Of a DNA stretch of 64,000 nt, positions 37,220 to 46,297 are shown one piece after another. Position numbers and translations under genes: made by a program. The notes beneath the pieces were generated by a model. The model ran no database searches. It saw nothing but the letters and a program-made list of their open reading frames with translations, and was not told where the DNA came from. Position 1 is the first letter of the stretch, and each line of letters opens with the position of its first letter. Source of the DNA: Pseudoscleropodium purum (lineage: Eukaryota; Streptophyta; Bryopsida; Hypnales; Brachytheciaceae); the NCBI GenBank assembly GCA_963969395.1, contig OZ017797.1, forward strand, positions 37,014,001 to 37,078,000. The letters are read 5' to 3'.

Positions 37220-37224
37220 GTTCT
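37220..37224. other. Left target-site duplication of the copia element
   Basis: GTTCT directly precedes the 5' LTR and is repeated at 42837-42841 directly after the 3' LTR. Five bases is the usual Ty1/copia duplication. Confidence 0.85.
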
Positions 37225-37679
37225 TGTTGAAGATATTGAGTAGGATGCTTTGGATTGTTTGTGAAAGCTCGTAGTATGGGCTAACGTTGGATAGGTGTTG
37301 TTTGTAGCCAAAGCAAGAACAATATAGGATCGCCACATGTCATGCATAGGATAGGCAAGGACACGTGGAAGGAAGCATGTTGGCGAAACGCCACGTGTCT
37401 TGCATGTAGTAGGCAAAGACACGTGAAGGGCATAGGATAGATGGACCGACACGTGTCTAGACACGTGGAAGGTCGCATGAGGACGGACCGCCATGTGGTC
37501 CATGAGGTGGCAAGAGGTGGCTTACAAGTGGCATTCGAAAGGACTTGCAAGACACTTGAGACGCCACCAAGTAGTAGTATAAGAGGAGAGCTCTTAGCAA
37601 CGGCTCACTACCCTTTCTCACACTTGTTTGTAATCCCCCTTCATTAGAATATATTGGCTTAGTGTTTCTTTTCTCAATA
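37225..37679 (+). repeat. 5' LTR
   Basis: Begins TGTTGAAGATATTGAG and ends TTCTCAATA. It holds five CACGTG sites between 37362 and 37467, two of them within the perfect 18-bp palindrome CACGTGTCTAGACACGTG at 37450-37467, and a TATA box at 37578. CACGTG is the G-box bound by bZIP and bHLH factors, so this is the likely enhancer of the element. Confidence 0.92.
37578..37583 (+). promoter_or_regulatory. Putative TATA box of the retrotransposon
   Basis: TATAAG lies about 110 bp downstream of the G-box cluster and about 100 bp before the LTR end, a fitting place for U3. The 3' LTR copy is at 42735. Confidence 0.55.
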
Positions 37680-37693
37680 GGTTATGGGCCCAC
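37680..37693 (+). other. Primer-binding site for half initiator tRNA-Met
   Basis: GGTTATGGGCCCAC abuts the 5' LTR. It is complementary to the anticodon arm (GTGGGCCCATAACC) of plant initiator tRNA-Met as I recall it, not to the tRNA 3' end. Drosophila copia primes from the 5' half of the same tRNA in this way. The usual plant site TGGTATCAGAGC is absent. Confidence 0.75.
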
Positions 37694-37978
37694 TCATGTG
37701 AGTTACTATTAGAGATTGGATCTCATTGCAAGGTGTGTTGGAGGAGCATTATTGGAGTTTGGAGCAAGTGGAGTTTGGAGTCATTTGGAGCATTTTCATT
37801 GAAGATTTGGACCTTTGGGTGAGGTATTTTGTTGTTTGGGGTTCATTTGTGCTCATTGAGGTGTGATTTGGTGCTTCATAGCCTTTGTTGGGAGCTAGAG
37901 TTTAGCTCTTCCTCCAAAGGGGCTAATTTGTGCATTTAATACTTCATTGAGGTGATTTGAAGCATTTGAGTGCTCATA

Positions 37979-38265
37979 AGAGAGATTTGCATCATTTGAG
38001 GTCTGATTTGAGTGTATTAGATCATTTGGAAGTGCATTGGAGAGATTTGAACCACTTGGGGTCTGAATTGAGTGATTTGGAGCGCTAGAGTGTGCATTGG
38101 AGAGATTTAGACCATTTGAGGTCTGAATTGAGTGATTTGGAGCACGAGAGTGTGCATTGGAGAGATTAGAGCCATTTGAGGTCTAAATTGAGTGATTTTG
38201 AGCACGAGAGTATGCATTGGAGAGATTTGGGCCACTTGAGGTCTGAATTGAGAGGATAGGACCAT
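37979..38265 (+). repeat. 60-bp tandem repeat in the retrotransposon leader
   Basis: About 4.5 copies with an exact 60-bp period: GGAGAGATTT, then CCA.TTGAGGTCTGAATTG, AGTGATTTGGAGCAC and GTGTGCATT. It lies between primer site and start codon, in a part of the transcript that normally carries packaging and translation signals. Confidence 0.85.
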
Positions 38266-38407
38266 TGAGGGTCTTATTAAAAAAATTGAGGGTATTTGGG
38301 ACCCTATTGGACTTGTTACAACCACGAGGGAGTGAGTTGTGCATTTTGAGGTTACATTGAAGTGATTTGGATCACTTGGGGTTGTAGTAGAGTGGGAGGT
38401 ATTCACC

Positions 38408-41400
38408 ATGGCCACTAGTGATGGAGATAGCGTGAGGGTCATTGACAAGTTCAATGGAGAGAACTTTGGCCTATGGAAATTCAAGATGGAGATGATCTTG
38501 GCCGAGAAGGACTTGTGGGAGATTGTGGAGGGCACCGAAGAAGCACCCGCAACCGATGCGGACGCCAAAGTTAAGAAGGCCTATGAGAGGAGGGTCAAGA
38601 AGGCCTTTTCCATGATTGCTTGCAATCTTGTGGATAGGCAACTTGCACATGTTCGCGCATGCAAAGGACCCGCAGAAGCATGGAAGGTGCTTTGCAACAT
38701 CCATGAGACCAAGAGCTTGTCCAACATGCTTTTCATTCGGCGCAAGTTCTTCACGTGCAAGATGCAAGAGAATGAAGACATGCTCGACCACATCAACAAG
38801 GTCAAAGCGCTTGCAGACCAACTCACTTGTTTGGAGGTGCCTGTGACAGATGGAGATATTGTCATGACTTTGCTTGATAGCTTGCCATCTTCATATGAGT
38901 ATCTTATCACTGCATTGGAGACAAGACCCATGGAGGAGCTCACCCTCAACTTCATCACCGCAAGATTGATGCATGAAGTGTCCAAGAGGAAGGAGAATGA
39001 GCCCCAAGAAGGAGGGGCCGCACTCTATTCACGAATTGGACAAGGAGGAAGCTCACAACCACGCAAAGAGACACGCATGTGCTACAATTGTGGTAAGCCC
39101 GGCCACCTTGCACGGTTTTGTAGGTTGCCCAAGAGGGAGAGCGCAAACAAGGCAAGTGCCAAGGAAGTGGAGGAGGACTTTGCGTTTGCAGCCAATGATG
39201 GGTATGACAACACCGACATGTTCACATGGATCATTGACTCGGGTGCAACGCAATATATGACTCCACATAGACAAGCTTTTCTCACTTATAAGCCTATTAG
39301 CAACCACAAGGTGTATTTGGGTGACAATGGCGTGGTGGATGCAATTGGCATGGGGTGCATCGTGGTGGAGGTGAAGGGCCAAAGGAAGACCATTCGCATC
39401 CAAGATGCGTTGCATGTGCCCAAATTACATGCCAACTTGCTCTCGGTGAGCAAGTTGGTGTCACAAGAGCTGAAGGTGCAATTCAACAACAAGGGTTGCG
39501 ATTTGGGTGCACCCAATGGAGAGATGATTGTGACCGCACCTAAAGAGGGCAACTTGTATCAATTGAGGTTCAAAAGTGTGAATGGCACAAGAATGGCATG
39601 TTTGGCCCAAGGAGCACTCCACCAACACTCTTTGGAGCTATGGCACAAGAGATTGGGCCACCTCAATGAGAAGAGCGTCAAGACCCTTCAAAGCATGGTG
39701 GGAGGCATGCAAGTGGAGAAGGGCTCTTGCGATTTGAAGTGCGAGGCTTGCATTGAAAGCAAGCAAGTAAGGCAACCGTTCCCAAGGGATGGAGGCACAA
39801 GGGCAACCAAGGTGTTGGAGATTGTGCACTCCGATGTGTGTGGCCCCATGAAGACCACTTCCATGGGTGGTGCAAGGTATTTTTTGACCTTCATTGATGA
39901 TTTTTCAAGGAAGATATGGGTGTTTATGCTCAAGTGCAAGAGTGATGTATTGGAGAGGTTTAAGGCATGGAAGGCACTTGTGGAGAATGAATCGGGGCAC
40001 AAGGTGAAGGTGTTGCGGTCGGACAATGGAGGGGAGTACATGTCCAAGGCCTTTGAGGCTTTTATGAGAGAACATGGCATTCAACACCAAACTTCAGCGC
40101 CTTATACTCCACAACAAAATGGTGTGGCGGAGCGTGCCAATCGCACACTTATGGAGATGGCTCGGGCCATGTTGCATGCCCAAGGCCTCACATATGATCT
40201 TTGGGCGGAGGCTATATCCAATGCGGCCTACACACGCAATAGGTGCCCCACCAATGCAATTGCATCTATGACGCCACAACAAGCTTGGAGTGGGAAGAGG
40301 CCCAATATTGGGCACATGCGCATTTTTGGATGCGTTGCATATGCTTTAGATTTGAGTCCCAAGCGTTCCAAGCTTGATGCCAAGGGCATTAAGTGTTTGT
40401 TGGTGGGCTATTGTGAGGGCTCCAAAGCTTATAGGCTCATGTGTATAGAGACGAAGAAGATCATCAAAAGTCGAGATGTCACATTTGTGGAAGAGAAGCA
40501 AGGGGCAAGCCATGATTTGGAGATGTGTCCAAGTGGGAGCATGGAGGAACCTAATATTGAGGTGGACAAATCTCCAAGCATGGAAGCTTTGCCCAAGGAA
40601 GATGAAGAGCATGATGATTCACCACCAACGCCCACAGAGAAGACATGTCCATCAACGAGTGCGGCACCAAGTGAAGATGAAGAAGAAGATACTTCCAAGG
40701 TGTCTAGATATCCTACAAGAGAAAGGAGGCCGCTTGGAGAATGGTGGAAGAACCACATCTTACCTCAAGAGCATGTGGAGCACGTGAATGTGGCGTATGC
40801 AAGAGATCCATGCAATGTGGGAGAAGCCATGAAAAGTGCGGATGCAAGCAAGTGGGAGCAAGCCATGAAAGAAGAGTATGCCTCACTTATGGCCAAAGGT
40901 ACATGGGAACTTTCTCCCCTTCCTCGTGATCGTACAAGTGTTGGATGCAAGTGGGTGTTTTGCACCAAGAGAGATGCATTGGGTAACATTGTGCGCTACA
41001 AAGCGAGATTGGTAGCCAAGGGGTATTCTCAAGTTGAAGGGGTGGACTTCAAAGAGACTTTTGCTCCTGTGGCCAAGTTTTGCACCATTCGATGCATGGT
41101 GGGAATCGGGGCAGCCATGGACTTGGAAATGCATCAAATGGATGTGATCACGGCGTTTCTTAATCCTTGGCTTGAAGAGGTGATCTACATGGATCAACCC
41201 AAGGGCTTTGTGCAAGAGGGCCACCAACACCTCAAGTGCAAGCTCAAGAAGGCCATCTATGGGTTGAGACAATCCGGAAGAGCATGGTACATGGATGTGG
41301 ATGCATTGTTTGCAAGAGAGGGCTATAAGAGGAGTCATGCGGACCACTCTCTTTACATCAAACAAACAAGTGCATATTTGGTGATTGTCATTGTATATGT

Positions 41401-42400
41401 GGATGATTTGATCATCATGACCAACACCATGAGTAAGATGGTGGAAGTGAAGGCTATGTTGAAGAGCCAATACGATATGAGCGACCTTGGTGAGCTACAC
41501 TATTGCCTTGGAGTGGAGTTTACAAGGCAACGAGCTGCCCGCACCATCACCATGAGCCAAAGCAAGTATATTGAGGGCGTATTGAAGCGCTTCAACATGG
41601 AGGGTTGCAAATCCGTTGGAACACCTCTTGATATGAAGGAGAAGATGCCTAAGCTCACGGAGGAAGAGTATGAAGGAGTGAGGGCGGAAATGCAAGATGT
41701 GCCGTACAAAGCCGCGGTAGGGAGCTTGATGTATGCCATGGTAGCTACAAGGCTTGACCTAGCATTTGCTATGAGTGTGGTGAGTCAACACATGGTCAAA
41801 AGTGGGCCAAAGCATTGGGCAGCGGTCAAGAGGGTCATGCGATACCTGCAAGGTTCTTTGGATGCCAAGTTGGTACTTGGAGGCAAGAGCCTTGCATTGG
41901 TGGGTTTTTGTGATGCAGATTGGGCCGGAGATGCAACGGACCGGAGATCCACAACGGGCTATGTGTTTATACTTGGAGGCGGTGCCATTTCGTGGAACTC
42001 GAAGAAGCAACCCACCATTGCATTGTCTACCACAAAGGCCGAGTACATGGCTATTAGCCAATGCACAAGGGAGGCCATATGGCTAAGGCAACTCATGAGT
42101 GATGTGGGATTGGAGCAAGAGAAGAGCACATGCATCATGTGTGACAATCAAGGTGCCATAGCCTTGGTGAAGAATCCAATCCATCATTCACGGAGCAAAC
42201 ACATCGACATTCAACACCATTTCATTCGTGAGAAGGTTGAAGAAGCTGTGATTGAGATGAAGTACATTTCTACGGAGCGCATGGTGGCGGATGTGCTTAC
42301 CAAGGCACTTGGTAAGCCGCGACATGAAGTTCTTCGCAAGGCCATGGGTTTAACATTGTTTGGCAACAAACAAAGTGGGAGTGTTGAAGATATTGAGTAG
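38408..42400 (+). CDS. Copia gag-pol polyprotein (1330 residues, intact)
   Basis: One uninterrupted frame encodes all retrotransposition functions. In order: gag (UBN2-like, residues 1-220) with zinc knuckle CYNCGKPGHLARFC (C225, C228, H233, C238); aspartic protease with DSG at D277; GAG-pre-integrase with H413 and H418; integrase with D476, D539 and E575 (the 35-residue D-E spacing); an acidic Ser/Pro/Glu-rich linker near 730-800; reverse transcriptase with YVDD at 997-1000; RNase H with CDADW near 1168 and TKAEYMA. The ATG at 38408 is preceded by CACC. The frame ends with TAG 19 bp inside the 3' LTR, so its last codons overlap the polypurine tract and LTR. No stops, frameshifts or lost catalytic residues were seen. 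Codons are GC-richer than the flanking DNA. Confidence 0.95.
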   Translation: MATSDGDSVRVIDKFNGENFGLWKFKMEMILAEKDLWEIVEGTEEAPATDADAKVKKAYERRVKKAFSMIACNLVDRQLAHVRACKGPAEAWKVLCNIHETKSLSNMLFIRRKFFTCKMQENEDMLDHINKVKALADQLTCLEVPVTDGDIVMTLLDSLPSSYEYLITALETRPMEELTLNFITARLMHEVSKRKENEPQEGGAALYSRIGQGGSSQPRKETRMCYNCGKPGHLARFCRLPKRESANKASAKEVEEDFAFAANDGYDNTDMFTWIIDSGATQYMTPHRQAFLTYKPISNHKVYLGDNGVVDAIGMGCIVVEVKGQRKTIRIQDALHVPKLHANLLSVSKLVSQELKVQFNNKGCDLGAPNGEMIVTAPKEGNLYQLRFKSVNGTRMACLAQGALHQHSLELWHKRLGHLNEKSVKTLQSMVGGMQVEKGSCDLKCEACIESKQVRQPFPRDGGTRATKVLEIVHSDVCGPMKTTSMGGARYFLTFIDDFSRKIWVFMLKCKSDVLERFKAWKALVENESGHKVKVLRSDNGGEYMSKAFEAFMREHGIQHQTSAPYTPQQNGVAERANRTLMEMARAMLHAQGLTYDLWAEAISNAAYTRNRCPTNAIASMTPQQAWSGKRPNIGHMRIFGCVAYALDLSPKRSKLDAKGIKCLLVGYCEGSKAYRLMCIETKKIIKSRDVTFVEEKQGASHDLEMCPSGSMEEPNIEVDKSPSMEALPKEDEEHDDSPPTPTEKTCPSTSAAPSEDEEEDTSKVSRYPTRERRPLGEWWKNHILPQEHVEHVNVAYARDPCNVGEAMKSADASKWEQAMKEEYASLMAKGTWELSPLPRDRTSVGCKWVFCTKRDALGNIVRYKARLVAKGYSQVEGVDFKETFAPVAKFCTIRCMVGIGAAMDLEMHQMDVITAFLNPWLEEVIYMDQPKGFVQEGHQHLKCKLKKAIYGLRQSGRAWYMDVDALFAREGYKRSHADHSLYIKQTSAYLVIVIVYVDDLIIMTNTMSKMVEVKAMLKSQYDMSDLGELHYCLGVEFTRQRAARTITMSQSKYIEGVLKRFNMEGCKSVGTPLDMKEKMPKLTEEEYEGVRAEMQDVPYKAAVGSLMYAMVATRLDLAFAMSVVSQHMVKSGPKHWAAVKRVMRYLQGSLDAKLVLGGKSLALVGFCDADWAGDATDRRSTTGYVFILGGGAISWNSKKQPTIALSTTKAEYMAISQCTREAIWLRQLMSDVGLEQEKSTCIMCDNQGAIALVKNPIHHSRSKHIDIQHHFIREKVEEAVIEMKYISTERMVADVLTKALGKPRHEVLRKAMGLTLFGNKQSGSVEDIE
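42372..42381 (+). other. Polypurine tract
   Basis: AAAGTGGGAG abuts the 3' LTR and is the expected plus-strand priming site. It also encodes residues near the polyprotein C-terminus. Confidence 0.75.
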
Positions 42401-42836
42401 GATGCTTTGGATTGTTTGTGAAAGCTCGTAGTATGGGCTAACGTTGGATAGGTGTTGTTTGTAGCCAAAGCAAGAACAATATAGGATCGCCACATGTCAT
42501 GCATAGGATAGGCAAGGACACGTGGAAGGAAGCATGTTGGCGAAACGCCACGTGTCTTGCATGTAGTAGGCAAAGACACGTGGAGGGCATAGGATAGATG
42601 GACCGACACGTGTCTAGACACGTGGAAGGCCGCATGAGGACGGACCGCCATGTGGTCCATGAGGTGGCAAGAGGTGGCTTACAAGTGGCATTCGAAAGGA
42701 CTTGCAAGACACTTGAGACGCCACCAAGTAGTAGTATAAGAGGAGAGCTCTTAGCAACGGCTCACTACCCTTTCTCACACTTGTTTGTAATCCCCCTTCA
42801 TTAGAATATATTGGCTTAGTGTTTCTTTTCTCAATA
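42382..42836 (+). repeat. 3' LTR
   Basis: Same length as the 5' LTR. Visible differences are ACACGTGGAGGG for ACACGTGAAGGG and AAGGCCGC for AAGGTCGC. The palindrome with two CACGTG is at 42607-42624. Confidence 0.92.
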
Positions 42837-42841
42837 GTTCT
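42837..42841. other. Right target-site duplication of the copia element
   Basis: GTTCT, identical to 37220-37224. Confidence 0.85.
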
Positions 42842-45800
42842 TCGCATGCTATTGGATGACCAAAAAGCATGCAACTAGATGCAACTTGTTCATTGCAACT
42901 ATGGGCTCTACATTATCACTTAGTTATAAATGTCCTATACAACTACAAAATGAGTTGCACACTGTAGTTGCAAAACTCCTCATTTTCTTCTTGTCTATTC
43001 TATTTGATTAAATATAAAAGAAGTGTTTCATAACTAAGAACTCAAAATTTTGTTGAGAAATATTTACTCCAATCCTTTTCTATTTAATCCAATCCTTTTT
43101 TTAGGTTGGTGTGAATTAAGGGCATGTTTATATTAGGTCCCGCTTACAACTACAATTGGTTGAAGGAGTGATTTCAAATCTATATAATTTAATCATTACA
43201 AAAATTCTAATAGTAAGAGGGAAGCTCTATAGAAACAATTGTTGTATAACAATCATTTAGTTATTTATTTTCTATTTAGCACTAAATAATTTAATTGGTA
43301 GATGAGATATGTATTGTATAATTGGTGTACATGTAAATAATTGAATGTTTATTTGTAGTTGGTGAGAATAATATTTGTTGGAAGTGAATGGGAGTAAATT
43401 GTAATTTGATGGTTTTTTGTTTGACTGTTTGATGTTTTTTTCATAGAGGATCTACAATATTAAGGATGGGTCAATTATTCTCTAGTCTTCTTTTGTTGAG
43501 GAAAGTGTATTCTATGTACACAATGGCTATGGTGTTAATGTGCAGAAGGGTCTTTAATTGTGAATTTTGGGATTTGAAATGTATTTAGAGGCATTGATGG
43601 ACGTAGAATGTAGTGATTTTAGCACCTACTACACGAAATATGAGTGGTAGTGTATTCCACACATACATTTGAGTATTGTATATGAAGGAACTTTAGCACT
43701 TGCATTTAACCTTTAGCTCAAGATAAATATTGTATTTTCAAAAACAAGGAAAAAAGATGATGTTACTAAGCCACTTCATGTACAGAAAGTCACAAAAAGG
43801 AACAAAGGTATTAATTGATATCAAAGGAGATAGTTACCATTGTTATTTTGGAGAATTTTACAAGAATAATATTAATGTAGCCTAATTTGATAGGTGTTTA
43901 TAGATTCATTTAACTTATTTAGACAATGTCAAAAAATGTATACTAAAATGCATTAGAACCCTTTTTCACTAGCCAACAAGATCCAATGAAATTTTTCTAA
44001 GTAGTTCAATAATAACAAACATGCTCAAATGCTTGTTTGGACACTTACAATACAAATGTTGTATACATTATGTGCACTTTATCTTTTGAACCTACTTTTT
44101 TTGGCTTTTTTCTTTTACATGCCATTTTTGATCCATTTTTTCTTAAATTCTTTCATTCAAATAATTGTAAAATCTACACAATCCACAATATAGCTATTGT
44201 GTTTTTTCAAAACCTTACATTTTTAGTATACATGCCTTCCCATGTTATTCTTTTGTACTCAAGTTACCTCTAAGTTTCATTGATTCTTTCATTGTATTAT
44301 ATGCACCAAGCACATACTAATCACCAAGAAAGTAATCAAACACACTTTGGGGAACCATACCTTCAATGATATTTTCCATTCAATTCTTCTATAGGATAGA
44401 AGTACTTGATTTCATATCCCCCTTTTGTCATATTACTAAATGATTTTGGATCATTCTCAAGGCACTTCTGAAACATACACCTATTGAACACTTTGAAATT
44501 TCTTTTAAGTCTTAACTTTGAAATTCACAGAAAAAAAATAATAAACACTGCAAATTTTCTAATTTGGGGGGAATATTTGTGATTTCCATTCATCTACACA
44601 TCAAAAATTACACCTCATTGCAATTTTGACTCCATCTATACACATCAAGGTTGACATAGATTTTTCTACCTTGCATTCTGCAATGATTGTCGTGCTTCTG
44701 AAGTAAAGAAGCCTTCCAGACATTTGGCGCATTGTGAAACCAGAATACAGGTACTGCTTAGATACCATTAATATTCAATGACCTTAGTGAATTTAGAAAC
44801 ACAGTAACTGATACAAAACAAGTTAAGAAAAGAAACCACAAGATCAGAAATTATTATCACAATCCCTGCAACTTAGAGTGTCGTAAGTTCACAATTAAGT
44901 TGGTACTTGTAGTAATCCAGTCACACAAAAGATAGCAAAACGTCTTTCATCTAATGGAGTATCGATAATACCAAATTTTGTGAGACAAGGGCTTGAAACT
45001 TGCACATCTCAAATTCACGCACTTTTCATATGAACATGTACTCGACAATACTATAGCAAGAATACTATAGTAAGTCATTAATCATTACTGAGTTTCGCAG
45101 TACAAACTCTATCATCAACACTGCAGTCGGATCCAGCGTTAGAGACGGTGGTGCATCACTGACCACATGAATCAGTCATCACCTTCTCAAATGCTGGAAG
45201 CCTGTCAACTAGATTGATCATGTACGTTGTTGATATCCTCGCTCAGAAAAAATGACGTCATGCTACTGAAATCTTACCCACTTCTAAGGCAACTGTCCAC
45301 TCCATATAGCCAATGATTCATTGATAATCATACAATGGTGATGCTTCTAAAAGAATTTCTGTACTTCACAAAAACCTAACAAATACTTGAAATCACTCTT
45401 CTGCAGCAGCCCCCACATGGTCCAACAACAGAGACTCTATTGAATCGGTTGATCTTTGGATTAGTCGACATGAATTTTGCAACACCAAAAGAGACCTTGA
45501 ATAATCCAGCAGGGTTTTAGATTGTGATGCACATACATACTACAGTAGATCCACTGAAATTCCTTGTTACACGCTGCACAACTTTCTATACAATCTGATG
45601 TTTTTGTACTTCACCCTATCAAGATGATGCCCACAATCGTCTCCAGATGGATTGGTTAGGTGGAGCCCGGAAAGCTGGATCTGTACCTCGCCACAGCGCA
45701 TTTGTGGTCCACTGGCCTCCCGTGCTTGCGCTTCTCCTACACCCAAGCAAACATACTGTCAGCTCCAACAAACCGTGGTTATTAATATTTCACACGAATT

Positions 45801-46297
45801 TCTTATATTTTACTCCTTGGGACTACTCAGCACTCGTGCGTTTCAAAGCCATTGTGATTTGTCCACAACTCTGAAATTGAAGGGGGAATACTGGGAAGCA
45901 TTTTAATCGGATGTACATCATCTATTACTCATTTGATGGTTCTTGACGAACTGCTAGTTAAGAGCAGTTGCATGGCCTCCAAGCTTGATAGAAATTTTGT
46001 AGCTTCTCAGGAACCCTTGATAGATGCAGAACAGATAAATCAGGTTACCTAATAATAAGAGAGTGCCTCCTTATTTTGGAACCCAATATGCAGGAGAGAT
46101 TTTAAGAAACATTTGCAATACAATGAGAATGATATAAGGAATCCAATTATTGATCCATCATAATAATCAAAGAGCTGGTCCAGCATCCAAGATTCACTAA
46201 TGCAATAGACTAATATCACTTGACACCTATCCCAGAAAGACACATGCTACATATACTTGTCTGCGAGTAACGTGACTAACTTTTCAAATCAAATCTT
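42842..46297. other. Intergenic DNA downstream of the SLT-like gene
   Basis: 42842-44600 is AT-rich with nothing recognised. 44600-46297 is less AT-rich and probably includes the 3' UTR of the minus-strand gene; no further exon was identified. Open frames at 45647-45906 lack family features. Confidence 0.45.

Larger units (their letters stand above)
37225..42836 (+). mobile_element. Complete Ty1/copia LTR retrotransposon (5612 bp)
   Basis: LTRs of 455 bp (37225-37679 and 42382-42836), a GTTCT target duplication, a primer site at 37680-37693, a 5' leader with a 60-bp tandem repeat, one gag-pol frame (38408-42400) and a polypurine tract (42372-42381) are all present. Domain order gag, protease, integrase, reverse transcriptase, RNase H defines Ty1/copia. 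I found two differences between the LTRs (near 37426 and 37473), so the insertion should be young. LTRs begin TG but end AATA rather than CA. The element looks autonomous. Confidence 0.95.

Noticed and set aside
38471..42061. Long minus-strand frames opposite the copia polyprotein (e.g. 40883-41470)
   Set aside because: They are shadows of the polyprotein coding frame and lack their own domains or splice context.
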